The notes beneath the pieces are model-generated. The model did no database searches. It was not told the DNA's origin and saw only the letters and a program-made list of their open reading frames with translations. The position numbers were made by a program, and so were the translations under genes. A stretch of 64,000 nt of DNA from Staphylococcus sp. NRL 16/872 (GTDB taxonomy: Bacteria > Bacillota > Bacilli > Staphylococcales > Staphylococcaceae). The stretch lies in contig NZ_CP119327.1 of assembly GCF_022815905.2 (NCBI RefSeq), positions 806,001 through 870,000 on the forward strand, written 5' to 3'. This document shows, in pieces, positions 9,296-18,163 of this stretch (position 1 is its first letter; each line of letters begins with the position of its first letter).

Positions 9296-9526
9296 ATGAA
9301 ACAATTTCTCTACATATCTTTAATTTGTGGCGTTATAGCAGGCGTAGGTATATTCTTTAATATGCCTAAGTATCCATCTCTCGCCATTCCTAGGTTAGTA
9401 TCAATTGTAGGAATAATAAGTGCTATTTTAACAATTAAGGATAAAAATTTAAGCGCAATGTTAAAATTAGGTGGTATTATGATAAATGTTATGCCACTGT
9501 TAGGCAGTTTATTAGTTGCCCAATAA
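9296..9526 (+). CDS. small membrane protein, function unknown
   Basis: A 76-aa protein of three predicted membrane helices (about residues 5-20, 30-46 and 55-74) joined by short polar loops, with KDKNLSAMLK between the second and third. AGGAGTG lies 8 bases before the ATG and a strong terminator follows 5 bases after the stop, so it is a real gene. It is 41 bases after manA and may be read through from it. I do not recognise the family. Confidence 0.75.
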   Translation: MKQFLYISLICGVIAGVGIFFNMPKYPSLAIPRLVSIVGIISAILTIKDKNLSAMLKLGGIMINVMPLLGSLLVAQ

Positions 9527-9531
9527 TTATG

Positions 9532-9590
9532 AGAACAAGAATTTATAATTTCCGTCGTAGCTATAAAATTATAGGTTCTTGTTCTTTTTT
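9532..9590 (+). terminator. intrinsic terminator
   Basis: A long stem AGAACAAGAA / TTCTTGTTCT, extended inward by AATTATA-type pairs, followed by six T. Confidence 0.85.
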
Positions 9591-9836
9591 GTTATAAAAT
9601 AGTTACAGTGAAATAGAAACTCAAGATAGGTATTCTTTCATTGAAAATGACTAAAACTTATTGATAAACAGATTATTAAACAACTAAAATATGATAGAAT
9701 AATTTAATAAAATAACTATTATTCAATCACTATTGTATTAATACTTGTATTTAAAAAGAGAAAACACCGTTAATAAAAACGAATCATTGAATATAAAATT
9801 ATTATCTAAGTATATTGAAATAAAAGGAGATTCTCG
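9591..9836. other. intergenic region before the EVE-domain gene
   Basis: With the terminator before it this makes a 310-base gap without a gene. It is AT-rich and contains several TATAAT-like sequences (for example around 9690-9720) but no convincing -35/-10 pair, hairpin or ORF with a ribosome site. GGAG at 9827-9830 belongs to the next gene. Confidence 0.45.
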
Positions 9837-11207
9837 ATGACAGAAGATGTAAATTACTTTTGGCTTAATTGTGGTTATACGAGATGGAATCATAATGAGC
9901 CATTGGTAGGACAAACCACTTTATTTGAATCAGGAGCACAATTTAATCCTACTCAAGGTTTTCGCGCTTTTAAAAAAGCAAAACCAGGTGATCAAGTGAT
10001 TTTTTATCAAGTCCAAACAGATACTGGATTATTAGGAATTGGAGAAATCACTAGTGTTCAAACAGGGGCACAAAATAAAATAAGAGTAGAATTTGAATTT
10101 AATGAAGAGTTAAAACCATTAACTACAGATTATTTAAAACGTAGTGAAATGTTAGAATTTCGTATGAACAATATGCGTGAAACGTTAATCAACCAATTAA
10201 CAAAAGATGAATTTGATTTAATTATCGCTCTAGGCAAAGGTCAAGAGAAACTTCCACGTTACTTTTTCTTATCTGAAACTGAAATGTTTGAACCAGGTGA
10301 ATATTATACTATATATACACATACCTACAATGGTATCAAACGTAATGGTTATCATTTTTATAACCAATTAGAAGTTGGAGACAATCTTATCTTTTACGAT
10401 AAAAATAATGATCAATCTGTTGTGGGAATAGGTGAAGTATCACGTCATATACATGAAAAACCTCCAATTGCTGGACGTACAAATAGTACAGCTATTGAAA
10501 TTTATTATGAAAAGAATATTACTCCCGTCACTTTAGGAGCGTTAAATAAACATCCTAAATTGAAAAATTTATATTTTTTACAAGAAAATACTAAACAAGC
10601 TATCGCAAGTATGAGCCAGACACAATATGATGCAATACTTGATATGAGTGAGAATGATGGCGTTAAATCTCCATTTGAAACAATAAGAAAGACTGAATTT
10701 GTCACAAATGCGAATGAAGAAACGATTAAACCGTTTATTCTTTTAGTCGTAGACAAACGTGAAGAAGGTTTAAAGGCTGCCAATAATTTACTGCAAAAAA
10801 CCAATGCTAACCCTGTGATTACGAGTGGTCATCCTGATTTTACTGAAGATATGCTATATGGTAAATATTTACCGAATGAGTCAGGGGCCTTATATTATCG
10901 TGAAGGTTTTATTACACAGTTAATGCCTAAAAATGATAAAAGCTATTTAGTAATTGATAATTTCAATAGAATTGATCCTGATATATTTCAAACTTATATT
11001 AACGTTCTAGAAGGTTATGAAGTTACGTTACCAAGATATAATAAAGATGGAAATATGGTGAAATGGTCTCGTAATAAAGATTCATTTTATCACTTTAATC
11101 CAAATTGGCACATTATTGGTGTGACCTATGACAGACTTGAAGATATCAAACTTAAATATTCAACACAGTTTCTTAAATATACAAGAATCGTCAAAGTGAA
11201 TCATTAA
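9837..11207 (+). CDS. double EVE-domain protein with decayed McrB-like AAA+ domain
   Basis: A 456-aa protein of three parts. Residues 5-135 and 150-270 are two EVE (PUA-like) domains that repeat each other: GDQVIFYQVQTDTGLLGIGE near 51-70 and GDNLIFYDKNNDQSVVGIGE near 181-200. EVE domains bind modified bases in DNA or RNA. Residues 297-456 align by eye with McrB/midasin-type AAA+ domains: DMLYGKYLPNESGALYYREGFIT, a Walker B-like LVIDNFNR (Asp-Asn where Asp-Glu is usual), VTLPR, and NWHIIGVT where McrB has NxxIIGTMN. The upstream Walker A GxxxxGKT is missing, so ATP/GTP hydrolysis is doubtful. Fusions of EVE to McrB are known in modified-DNA restriction. No McrC or methylase lies beside it, and it is flanked by terminators. 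The family match is from motif shape, not a search. Confidence 0.7.
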   Translation: MTEDVNYFWLNCGYTRWNHNEPLVGQTTLFESGAQFNPTQGFRAFKKAKPGDQVIFYQVQTDTGLLGIGEITSVQTGAQNKIRVEFEFNEELKPLTTDYLKRSEMLEFRMNNMRETLINQLTKDEFDLIIALGKGQEKLPRYFFLSETEMFEPGEYYTIYTHTYNGIKRNGYHFYNQLEVGDNLIFYDKNNDQSVVGIGEVSRHIHEKPPIAGRTNSTAIEIYYEKNITPVTLGALNKHPKLKNLYFLQENTKQAIASMSQTQYDAILDMSENDGVKSPFETIRKTEFVTNANEETIKPFILLVVDKREEGLKAANNLLQKTNANPVITSGHPDFTEDMLYGKYLPNESGALYYREGFITQLMPKNDKSYLVIDNFNRIDPDIFQTYINVLEGYEVTLPRYNKDGNMVKWSRNKDSFYHFNPNWHIIGVTYDRLEDIKLKYSTQFLKYTRIVKVNH

Positions 11208-11222
11208 TAATAACAATATGAA

Positions 11223-11269
11223 ACATCATCTAATAGTCAAATTTCTGTAACTATTAGATGGTGTTTTTT
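11223..11269 (+). terminator. intrinsic terminator of the EVE-domain gene
   Basis: A 14-bp stem (11223-11236 with 11251-11264, one G-U) followed by six T. Confidence 0.88.
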
Positions 11270-11331
11270 GCGTTTAAAGTCAACTTTTTAAAGGAATATA
11301 AATAACATGACAATGAGGAAGGTGAAATGAT

Positions 11332-11727
11332 ATGCCAATCATTTATTATGATGGAAAATGTGTATACTGCTATAATTATTGTATTTGGTTAATTCAACAT
11401 GGCTTACCAAAAAGTTATGAATTTACGACTATAAATAGTGAAGCGGGTCAAAATTTATTCGAACAACATCCTGAAGCTAAAAATAGAAATAGCGTTATAT
11501 TACAACAAGGCGATCATTTAGAATATAAATCTACTGCAATTGCTACTTTAATCACAAAATTACCTAATTATAAATGGTTAGGATTTTTAATTAGAGTGGT
11601 GCCACTTCCAATTAGAAACTTTGGATATAACTTATTTGCTAATAATCGTAATAGAATGTGGAAGACGCATTGGCATCAACCAAACGAATATGAAAAATCA
11701 TTCTTTATTAATGATGACAGAAATTAA
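11332..11727 (+). CDS. DCC-family (DUF393) thiol-disulfide oxidoreductase-like protein
   Basis: A 131-aa protein with the DCC signature YDGKCVYC (Cys10, Cys13) near the N-terminus, followed by the HPEAKNRNSV...KSTAI segment typical of DUF393. The family is predicted to have a thioredoxin-like fold with a CxxC redox pair; the role is unknown. GAAGGTG lies ahead of the ATG. Monocistronic between the EVE-gene terminator and the dps promoter. Confidence 0.85.
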   Translation: MPIIYYDGKCVYCYNYCIWLIQHGLPKSYEFTTINSEAGQNLFEQHPEAKNRNSVILQQGDHLEYKSTAIATLITKLPNYKWLGFLIRVVPLPIRNFGYNLFANNRNRMWKTHWHQPNEYEKSFFINDDRN

Positions 11728-11844
11728 TTGATAATATTTCAAATTAATTGAGAATATAATAACGTATAATTGATAAAAATAGAACTTTATTGATAATAAA
11801 ACCATATATTGTGCTTAATAACAATCTTGAAATAGCGACTTAAA

Positions 11845-11859
11845 TTATAATGATTATAA
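11845..11859. promoter_or_regulatory. PerR box 1 of dps
   Basis: TTATAATGATTATAA matches the PerR consensus TTATAATNATTATAA at every fixed position. It lies 20 bases upstream of the -35 element. Confidence 0.88.
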
Positions 11860-11878
11860 ATAAATATCACCTTTTCTA

Positions 11879-11907
11879 TTTACAGATTAGAATTATTATA
11901 ATATAAT
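11879..11907 (+). promoter_or_regulatory. dps promoter
   Basis: TTTACA (11879-11884), 17-base spacer, TATAAT (11902-11907). PerR box 2 fills the spacer and touches the -10 element. Confidence 0.8.
11887..11901. promoter_or_regulatory. PerR box 2 of dps
   Basis: TTAGAATTATTATAA differs from the PerR consensus at one position and sits between the -35 and -10 elements, so bound PerR would exclude RNA polymerase. Confidence 0.75.
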
Positions 11908-11954
11908 ATTCATTAAGGTAGAAAGAATAAATATTAATTAAAGGAGAGATTTCA

Positions 11955-12395
11955 ATGACACAACAAGATGTCGTAAAAGAACTAAATCAACAAGTTGCAA
12001 ACTGGACAGTAGCATTTACTAAATTGCATAATTTCCATTGGTATGTGAAAGGACCTAATTTCTTCTCATTACATGCTAAATTTGAAGAATTATACAATGA
12101 AGCTAGTCAATATGTAGATGATTTAGCTGAACGTATTTTAGCAGTTGGTGGTAATCCAGTTGGTACATTAAAAGAAAGCTTAGAGCTTTCAATTATTGAA
12201 GAAGCTGGGAAAGGATATAAAGCTGAAGAAATGGTTGAAGAATTCTCAAAAGATTTAACTAACATTTCAAAACAATTAGAAACAGCTATTAAAGTTGCTG
12301 GTGATGCAGGTGATGATGTATCTGAAGATATGTTTATCGGTATGCAAACATCAGTAGATAAACACAACTGGATGTTAAAATCATATTTAGTATAA
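11955..12395 (+). CDS. dps: Dps/MrgA-family ferroxidase and DNA-protection protein
   Basis: A 146-aa ferritin-like protein that oxidises Fe(II) with H2O2 and stores iron in a 12-mer, protecting DNA from Fenton damage. The intersubunit ferroxidase site is visible: HNFHWYVKGPNFFSLHAKFEELY supplies the His and, with the following YVDDLAERI, the acidic ligands. GGAGAG lies 9 bases before the ATG. Two PerR boxes around its promoter show peroxide- and iron-dependent control, as for mrgA in staphylococci and Bacillus. Monocistronic. Confidence 0.95.
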   Translation: MTQQDVVKELNQQVANWTVAFTKLHNFHWYVKGPNFFSLHAKFEELYNEASQYVDDLAERILAVGGNPVGTLKESLELSIIEEAGKGYKAEEMVEEFSKDLTNISKQLETAIKVAGDAGDDVSEDMFIGMQTSVDKHNWMLKSYLV

Positions 12396-12408
12396 TTTTA
12401 GAATATAG

Positions 12409-12444
12409 AAAACGCTCGAATGTTCACAAACATTCGAGCGTTTT
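12409..12444. terminator. bidirectional intrinsic terminator
   Basis: A perfect 16-bp stem (AAAACGCTCGAATGTT and its complement, 4-base loop) between the converging dps and deoD genes. Confidence 0.92.
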
Positions 12445-12459
12445 ACTTTTAAAAAAAGT

Positions 12460-13170
12460 TTATTCAGCGATTTCTAAAGCAATTTCCATCATTTGAGTGA
12501 ATGATGTTTGACGTTCTTCAGCAGTCGTCGCTTCATCTCTTAAGATGTGGTCACTTACTGTAAAGATACCTAAAGCTTTTTTACCTGCACTGATAGCATT
12601 TAAATATAAGCCAGCTGATTCCATTTCAATACCTAAGATACCCATTTTATGCCAGCTATCATTGAATGTAGTATCAGCATTATAGAAAGTATCAGATGAA
12701 AGAACATTACCTACATGACTTGTTGCACCGATATTATCTGCTACTTTTTTAGCTTTTGTAACTAATTCAAAGTCTGCGATTGGTGCAAAATGACCCGGGA
12801 TATTGAATTGATCTACATAGTTTGAGTTAGTTGAAGCAGCTTGTGCAATGATAACGTCATATAAATTAACATCTTCTTGCAACGCGCCACATGAACCTAC
12901 ACGAATAATCGTTTCTACATCAAAGAAATTATATAGTTCATAAGAATAAATTCCGATACTAGGGATACCCATACCTGATCCCATCACTGAAATTTCTTTT
13001 CCTTTATAGGTACCAGTATAGCCAAACATATTACGAACTTCGTTAAACTGTTCAACGTTTTCTAAGAAGTTGTCAGCAATATATTTTGCGCGTAGAGGAT
13101 CACCAGGCATTAAAACTGTTTTAGCAATTTTAGTTCCTTTAGGTTGAATATGAGGTGTACCATTTGTCAT
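12460..13170 (-). CDS. deoD: purine-nucleoside phosphorylase, DeoD type
   Basis: Phosphorolyses purine (deoxy)nucleosides to base plus (deoxy)ribose-1-phosphate. A 236-aa hexameric-type enzyme: MPGDPLRAK phosphate-binding segment, RVGSCGA, the ribose-binding GIEMES motif near 180 and SDH with the catalytic Asp near 204. Start at 13170, since AAGGAGA lies 8 bases before it; an in-frame ATG at 13194 has no ribosome site. It is divergent from deoC-pdp-deoB, so purine and pyrimidine deoxyribose salvage meet here. Confidence 0.95.
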   Translation of the reverse strand: MTNGTPHIQPKGTKIAKTVLMPGDPLRAKYIADNFLENVEQFNEVRNMFGYTGTYKGKEISVMGSGMGIPSIGIYSYELYNFFDVETIIRVGSCGALQEDVNLYDVIIAQAASTNSNYVDQFNIPGHFAPIADFELVTKAKKVADNIGATSHVGNVLSSDTFYNADTTFNDSWHKMGILGIEMESAGLYLNAISAGKKALGIFTVSDHILRDEATTAEERQTSFTQMMEIALEIAE

Positions 13171-13315
13171 TCCTATCTTCTCCTTAATATTCATAGTTAA
13201 GATTAAGATAACATTTGTTTAACTTTTTTGCGAATTTTTGTACTATATAAGTGAGGTACTATTTTGAAAAATAGGCGAAATGATAACTATTAACAACATA
13301 TTGGAGGACTATACT

Positions 13316-13978
13316 ATGAATTATGCAAAATATATCGATCACACATTATTAAAGCCTGAATCTACACGTGAACAAATCGATAATATTATTAAAGAAGCTA
13401 AGGAATATGGTTTCAAATCAATTTGTGTTAACCCAACACATGTTAAATACTCAGCGGAGCAATTAAAAGGTTCTGATGTATTAGTTTGCACAGTGATTGG
13501 TTTCCCTTTAGGTGCTACAACTACTGAAACTAAAGTGTTTGAAACTAAAAATGCTATCGATAACGGTGCTTCAGAAATTGACATGGTAATCAATGTTGGT
13601 GCGCTTAAAGATAAACGTTACGACGATGTTAAGAATGACATTCAAGAAGTCGTTAACGCTGCTAATGGTAAAACAGTCAAAGTGATTATCGAAACTGTTT
13701 TATTAACTGATGACGAGAAAGTAAAAGCTTCAGAATTAGCTAAAGAAGCAGGTGCTCACTTTGTTAAAACATCAACTGGTTTCGCTGGAGGCGGTGCTAC
13801 ACCTGAAGATGTTAAATTAATGAAAGACACAGTAGGCGATGATTTAGAAGTGAAAGCTTCTGGTGGCGTACGTAACCTTGAAGACTTCAATAAGATGATT
13901 GATGCTGGTGCTACACGTATTGGTGCTAGTGCAGGTGTCCAAATCATTAAAGGTTTAGAATCTGATTCTGATTATTAA
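13316..13978 (+). CDS. deoC: deoxyribose-phosphate aldolase
   Basis: Splits 2-deoxyribose-5-phosphate into glyceraldehyde-3-phosphate and acetaldehyde. The 220-aa protein has the TIM-barrel DeoC motifs: YIDHTLL at the N-terminus, the Schiff-base Lys151 in FVKTSTGF, and KASGGVR near residue 180. Start at 13316, with GGAGG 8 bases upstream. First gene of deoC-pdp-deoB plus a DoxX-like gene; deoB upstream chemistry feeds deoC its substrate. Confidence 0.97.
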   Translation: MNYAKYIDHTLLKPESTREQIDNIIKEAKEYGFKSICVNPTHVKYSAEQLKGSDVLVCTVIGFPLGATTTETKVFETKNAIDNGASEIDMVINVGALKDKRYDDVKNDIQEVVNAANGKTVKVIIETVLLTDDEKVKASELAKEAGAHFVKTSTGFAGGGATPEDVKLMKDTVGDDLEVKASGGVRNLEDFNKMIDAGATRIGASAGVQIIKGLESDSDY

Positions 13979-14036
13979 TTTTCAGGAAAAGGACAGCAAT
14001 TAGAGAAAACAACATTATAGAAAGGGGTTCAGAACG

Positions 14037-15338
14037 ATGAGAATGGTAGATATCATTGAGAAAAAACGTGATGGGAAAGCTTTAACAAAAGAAGAAATTG
14101 AATTCTTTGTAGAGGGATATACTAAAGGGGATATTCCAGACTATCAAGCCTCAAGTTTAGCGATGGCAATTTATTTCCAAGATATGGATGATGAAGAACG
14201 TGCAGCTTTAACAATGGCAATGGTTAATTCGGGAGATGTCATTGATTTATCTCAAATTAATGGTGTGAAAGTTGATAAACATTCAACAGGTGGTGTAGGC
14301 GATACGACGACACTAGTATTAGCGCCATTAGTTGCAGCGGTAGGTGTACCAGTTGCTAAAATGAGCGGACGTGGCTTAGGTCACACAGGTGGTACGATAG
14401 ATAAACTTGAATCAATTGAAGGCTTCCATGTAGAAATTTCAGAAGAGGAATTTATTAAGCTCGTTAATGATAACCAAGTTGCTGTTATCGGACAATCAGG
14501 TAACTTAACACCAGCAGATAAAAAATTATATGCATTAAGAGATGTAACTGGTACGGTAAACTCTATTCCATTAATCGCCTCTTCTATTATGAGTAAGAAA
14601 ATTGCTGCTGGCGCTGACGCAATTGTATTAGATGTTAAAACAGGTAATGGTGCATTTATGAAGACAATTGCTGATGCTGAGAATTTAGCACATGCTATGG
14701 TGAGTATTGGTAATAATGTGGGTAGAAATACAATGGCGATTATTTCAGATATGAGCCAACCATTAGGTCGTGCTATCGGTAATGCTTTAGAATTAAAAGA
14801 AGCGATTGATACATTACAAGGCGAAGGACCTGAAGACTTAACTGAATTAGTGTTAACATTAGGTTCTCAAATGGTAGTACTTGCAGGTAAGGCTGATTCG
14901 CTTGATCAAGCACGTCAACTATTATTAGATGCAATTAAAAATGGTTCGGCGTTAGCTAAATTCAAGACATTTTTAGAGAACCAAGGTGGCGATGCATCAG
15001 TAGTAGATGCGCCTGAAAAGTTACCAACTGCGAAATATCAAATTGATTATAAAGCTAAAACTAGCGGTGTAGTAGCAGAACTCATTGCTAATGAAATTGG
15101 TGTAGCATCAATGATGTTAGGCGCTGGCAGACAAACTAAAGAAGACGATATCGACTTAAGCGTAGGTATTGTATTAAATAAAAAAGTAGGCGACAGCGTC
15201 AATGAAAGTGACTCATTATTAACGATTCATAGTAATCGAGAAGAAATTGATGATGTGATTGCTAAACTTGATGAAAGCATTACAATTAAAGACCAAGCAA
15301 CTGCACCAAATTTAATTCATAAAATTATTACAGAGTAG
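14037..15338 (+). CDS. pdp: pyrimidine-nucleoside phosphorylase
   Basis: Phosphorolyses thymidine, deoxyuridine and uridine. The 433-aa length and motifs fit class II nucleoside phosphorylases: an N-terminal helical domain, KHSTGGVGD phosphate-binding loop at about 80-88, [13 protein letters not shown] at about 108-120, and the C-terminal alpha/beta domain ending [15 protein letters not shown] lies upstream of the ATG at 14037 (a second ATG two codons later is also possible). Second gene of the deo operon. Confidence 0.96.
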   Translation: MRMVDIIEKKRDGKALTKEEIEFFVEGYTKGDIPDYQASSLAMAIYFQDMDDEERAALTMAMVNSGDVIDLSQINGVKVDKHSTGGVGDTTTLVLAPLVAAVGVPVAKMSGRGLGHTGGTIDKLESIEGFHVEISEEEFIKLVNDNQVAVIGQSGNLTPADKKLYALRDVTGTVNSIPLIASSIMSKKIAAGADAIVLDVKTGNGAFMKTIADAENLAHAMVSIGNNVGRNTMAIISDMSQPLGRAIGNALELKEAIDTLQGEGPEDLTELVLTLGSQMVVLAGKADSLDQARQLLLDAIKNGSALAKFKTFLENQGGDASVVDAPEKLPTAKYQIDYKAKTSGVVAELIANEIGVASMMLGAGRQTKEDDIDLSVGIVLNKKVGDSVNESDSLLTIHSNREEIDDVIAKLDESITIKDQATAPNLIHKIITE

Positions 15339-15350
15339 GAGTGTTTCATT

Positions 15351-16538
15351 ATGACGACACCTTTTAAACGAGTACATTTAATTGTTATGGACTCAGTAGG
15401 TATTGGTGAAGGACCAGATGCTGTGGCATTTAACGATGAAGGATCACATACACTTAAACATACATTAGAAGGTTTCAATCAAGAATTACCTAATTTACAA
15501 CGTTTAGGTTTAGGTAATATTGACGATTTACCTGTTGTAAATAAAGTAGAGCACCCAGGAGCATTCTACACTAAATTAAGTGAAGCTTCTGTAGGTAAAG
15601 ATACGATGACAGGTCACTGGGAAATTATGGGGCTTAATATTATGCAACCATTCAAAGTGTATCCTAATGGCTTCCCTGATGAATTAATTCAAGAAATTGA
15701 ATCAATCACTGGACGTAAAGTCGTAGCTAATAAACCAGCATCAGGTACTGCAATTATTGATGAACTTGGTGAACATCAAATGAAGACAGGGGATTTAATT
15801 GTTTATACAAGCGCTGACCCTGTCCTACAAATTGCTGCACATGAAGATATTATTCCATTAGAAGAACTTTACGATATTTGCGAAAAGGTTCGCGAGTTAA
15901 CGAAAGACCCTAAATATTTAATTGGTCGTGTAATTGCTCGTCCATATGTTGGTGAACCTGGTAACTTCACACGTACCTCAAACCGTCACGACTATGCGTT
16001 AAAACCATTTGGAAAAACGGTTATGAATAGCCTTAAAGACAATGACTATGATGTTATTGCAATTGGTAAAATTAATGATATTTATGATGGTGAAGGCGTA
16101 ACTGAAGCGATACGTACGAAAAATAATATGGATGGCATGGATCAATTAATTGAAGTAGTTAAGAAAGACTTCAATGGTATTAGTTTCTTAAACTTAGTTG
16201 ACTTTGATGCATTGTATGGTCACCGTCGTGATAAAGAAGGGTATGCACAAGCGATTAAAGATTTCGATGAACGCTTACCTGAATTAATTGATAATTTACA
16301 AGAAGACGATTTAGTCATTATTACTGCTGACCATGGTAATGATCCGATTGCTGATGGTACAGACCATACGCGTGAATATATTCCAGTATTAATGTTTAGC
16401 CCTAAAATTAAGGAATATCATGAATTATCAGGTGATACAACGTTTAGTTCTATTGGAGCGACTATCGCGGATAATTTCAACGTAGCATTACCAGAATTCG
16501 GTAAAAGTTATTTAAAAGAAATGGGAGTTGAACGTTAA
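15351..16538 (+). CDS. deoB: phosphopentomutase
   Basis: Converts (deoxy)ribose-1-phosphate into the 5-phosphate, linking the phosphorylases DeoD and Pdp to DeoC. At 395 aa it is a typical alkaline-phosphatase-superfamily mutase: metal-binding [12 protein letters not shown] at the N-terminus, [10 protein letters not shown] with the catalytic Thr near residue 87, and DHGNDP plus TDHTREY near 325-342. It begins 12 bases after pdp, and its TAA shares a base with the next ATG, so the downstream DoxX-like gene is translationally coupled. Confidence 0.97.
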   Translation: MTTPFKRVHLIVMDSVGIGEGPDAVAFNDEGSHTLKHTLEGFNQELPNLQRLGLGNIDDLPVVNKVEHPGAFYTKLSEASVGKDTMTGHWEIMGLNIMQPFKVYPNGFPDELIQEIESITGRKVVANKPASGTAIIDELGEHQMKTGDLIVYTSADPVLQIAAHEDIIPLEELYDICEKVRELTKDPKYLIGRVIARPYVGEPGNFTRTSNRHDYALKPFGKTVMNSLKDNDYDVIAIGKINDIYDGEGVTEAIRTKNNMDGMDQLIEVVKKDFNGISFLNLVDFDALYGHRRDKEGYAQAIKDFDERLPELIDNLQEDDLVIITADHGNDPIADGTDHTREYIPVLMFSPKIKEYHELSGDTTFSSIGATIADNFNVALPEFGKSYLKEMGVER

Positions 16539-16888
16539 TGAAATTCTTTCGATATTTACTTGGTTTAGCGTTTGGTACAGCAGGCGTTTTACATTTTACG
16601 AATGAACGTCAATTCAGAAATATCGTACCAGACTATTTACCATTACAAAAAACAGCAGTGTTAGTGACGGGTGTCTTTGAAATCTTCTTTGGCATTATGT
16701 TACTAATTAAACGTCCAGCAGATTGGTTGAAAAAAGGTATGAACCTATTTCTACTTTCTGTTTTGCCTGCTAATATTTATATGGCTCGTAAAAAATTGCC
16801 GTTAGGGAATAAACAAGTACCTACATGGGCTTTATATTTAAGATTACCATTGCAATTTGTTTTAATGGGTCTTATTAAAAAATTATAA
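16538..16888 (+). CDS. DoxX-like small membrane protein
   Basis: A 116-aa protein with four predicted hydrophobic helices, resembling the DoxX/DoxD-like family (N-terminal GLAFGTAGVLHF with a helix-breaking Gly, then FEIFFGIMLLI). The ATG overlaps the deoB stop by one base, so it is the last gene of the deo operon and is made in step with DeoB. DoxX-like proteins are mostly uncharacterised; no role in nucleoside uptake is established. It could be a fortuitous passenger. Confidence 0.75.
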   Translation: MKFFRYLLGLAFGTAGVLHFTNERQFRNIVPDYLPLQKTAVLVTGVFEIFFGIMLLIKRPADWLKKGMNLFLLSVLPANIYMARKKLPLGNKQVPTWALYLRLPLQFVLMGLIKKL

Positions 16889-16930
16889 TTAGAACTTTAA
16901 ATTCATATAAATATATATGGATGTTCATTT

Positions 16931-17070
16931 AAAGACGTTCTTAGATAGATATTCACTTACTTAAGTTGAGATGCTTGCCTAGGGGGCTGGGTCGAGCCTT
17001 GGTCTCGACACTCATCCTGCTCCCTCAGGCGTCACTCAACTTCGTTTCGTTATCTATCTTAGAACGCCTT
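16931..17070. repeat. ~140-nt imperfect long hairpin, GC-richer than its surroundings
   Basis: The left part (about 16931-16987) and right part (about 17018-17070) are complementary in blocks: AAGACGTTCTTAGATAGATA with its near complement, AAGTTGAG with CTCAACTT, GCCTAGGGGG with a CCCTCAGGC segment, and at the apex GTCGAG/CTCGAC around a 7-base loop (16991-17009). The centre is clearly GC-richer than the flanks. No coding potential is evident. It lies between tail-to-tail genes (DoxX-like and luxS) and could be a MITE-like element, a structured RNA or an intergenic repeat. Confidence 0.6.
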
Positions 17071-17295
17071 ACGCAAATGCACTCGCACTTGTGTTCAATA
17101 TAAAAAACGCCAAGAGTCGCGCAACAACACTCGTAGTTCATCTCTAGAATTTCTTACCTAAGTACCTTAGCACTAGGGTTCATTAATAATCATCATAGGA
17201 GTTTTTACAACTTCATTCTATTATCCATTTTAAAACTACTTACTTAAGTGTGTGAACGCTTAAGTTCATTTATAATTAGCATAAGAGTCTTGTTA
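17039..17295. repeat. degenerate tandem repeat, about three units of ~85 bp
   Basis: Three successive units starting near 17039, 17128 and 17210 share the order: TTC-rich start, a TTAC-TAAGT-like core (17069, 17154, 17240; spacing 85 and 86), a GCACT/GCTTA segment, GTTCA(T), an AT-rich stretch, then a CATAAGAGT-like end. A fourth, upstream relative (TTACTTAAGT at 16957) is part of the long hairpin. Units are only moderately alike, so the array is old. Together with the hairpin this fills most of the 518-bp gap 16889-17406. Confidence 0.55.
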
Positions 17296-17352
17296 AAAAA
17301 TATGAGTGTTTTATATGTAATTTTATATAAAGAATTGTATTAAAAACCTAAA

Positions 17353-17390
17353 AAATCACCGCTTCTATCATTAATAAGAAGTGGTGATTT
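17353..17390 (-). terminator. intrinsic terminator of luxS
   Basis: AAATCACCGCTTCT pairs with AGAAGTGGTGATTT (one G-U). On the minus strand it follows luxS and ends in a T-rich stretch. Confidence 0.82.
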
Positions 17391-17406
17391 CTTTAAATTA
17401 ATTTAA

Positions 17407-17877
17407 TTATTTACCTTCTCCGAATACATCGTTCCATTGATTGCGTTTGTCTAGGAACGCTTGAGCAATTTCTTTAGCGCCTTCTAGAGAGTGGCTTGCA
17501 GCCCATCCGCATTGTACTTCATTACAAGCAGGTACTTCAGTAGCTTCTAACACGTCATTTAATGTTTTTTCGATAATATTTAAAACATCGTCGTAATCAT
17601 CATGGTTAATGAATGATACGTAGAAACCTGTTTGACAACCCATTGGACTTAAATCAACTACTTTATCAGTGTGATTTCTAATGTTTTCAGCCATTAAGTG
17701 TTCTAATGAATGTAAACCAGGCATTTCCATATGTTCTTTGTTAGGTTGTTTGAAACGGATATCATATTTTTTAATAACATCTCCATTTAAACCTTCCATT
17801 GTGCCTGCTAAGCGTACAAATGGGGCAACAACTTTAGTATGATCTAAGTTAAAGCTTTCAACGTTCATTTTTGGCAT
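17407..17877 (-). CDS. luxS: S-ribosylhomocysteine lyase (autoinducer-2 synthase)
   Basis: Cleaves S-ribosylhomocysteine to homocysteine and DPD, the AI-2 precursor, in the activated methyl cycle. The protein is 156 aa, the staphylococcal length. The metal ligands His56 and His60 (HSLEH) and Cys123 (ACNEVQCGW) and the catalytic Cys81 (GCQTGFY) are present. Start at 17877, with AGGAGGA upstream; an earlier in-frame ATG at 17901 would bury this ribosome site. Monocistronic. No pfs or other methyl-cycle gene is adjacent. Confidence 0.98.
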   Translation of the reverse strand: MPKMNVESFNLDHTKVVAPFVRLAGTMEGLNGDVIKKYDIRFKQPNKEHMEMPGLHSLEHLMAENIRNHTDKVVDLSPMGCQTGFYVSFINHDDYDDVLNIIEKTLNDVLEATEVPACNEVQCGWAASHSLEGAKEIAQAFLDKRNQWNDVFGEGK

Positions 17878-18163
17878 AAATGTTCCTCCTAAATAAAACA
17901 ATCATTTTAGTTTCTTCAATAAGTTGATTGTAACAAGAGCGTTCGGTATTTACAATTTTGCTAACTGAGGCAATTTATCACTTATTTAAAAATTTCCTTT
18001 CAAAATATTGTGAGAAAATTTTGTAAATATTGATAAATTTAATGACAATAGATATTAAATCCGATAAAATAGGTAATAATTCATTTGAATACGATTAAAC
18101 CAATACTTAAGCATAGCTTATAATGTGAGGTTAATTTCGGCTATAAAAGGGAGTTATGATTTT

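Noticed and set aside
9837..11207. A defence island around the EVE/McrB-like gene
   Set aside because: Neighbours on both sides are housekeeping or stress genes (manA, DCC protein, dps); no McrC, methylase, nuclease or integrase is present.
16981..17040. GC-rich patch as a tRNA or rRNA fragment
   Set aside because: It does not form a cloverleaf, has no TTC-type T-loop or CCA-like acceptor, and its pairing is explained by the long hairpin.
16957..17250. Regularly spaced repeats that might be a small CRISPR array
   Set aside because: Units are about 85 bp, degenerate and similar along their whole length; there are no short identical repeats with unique spacers and no cas genes.
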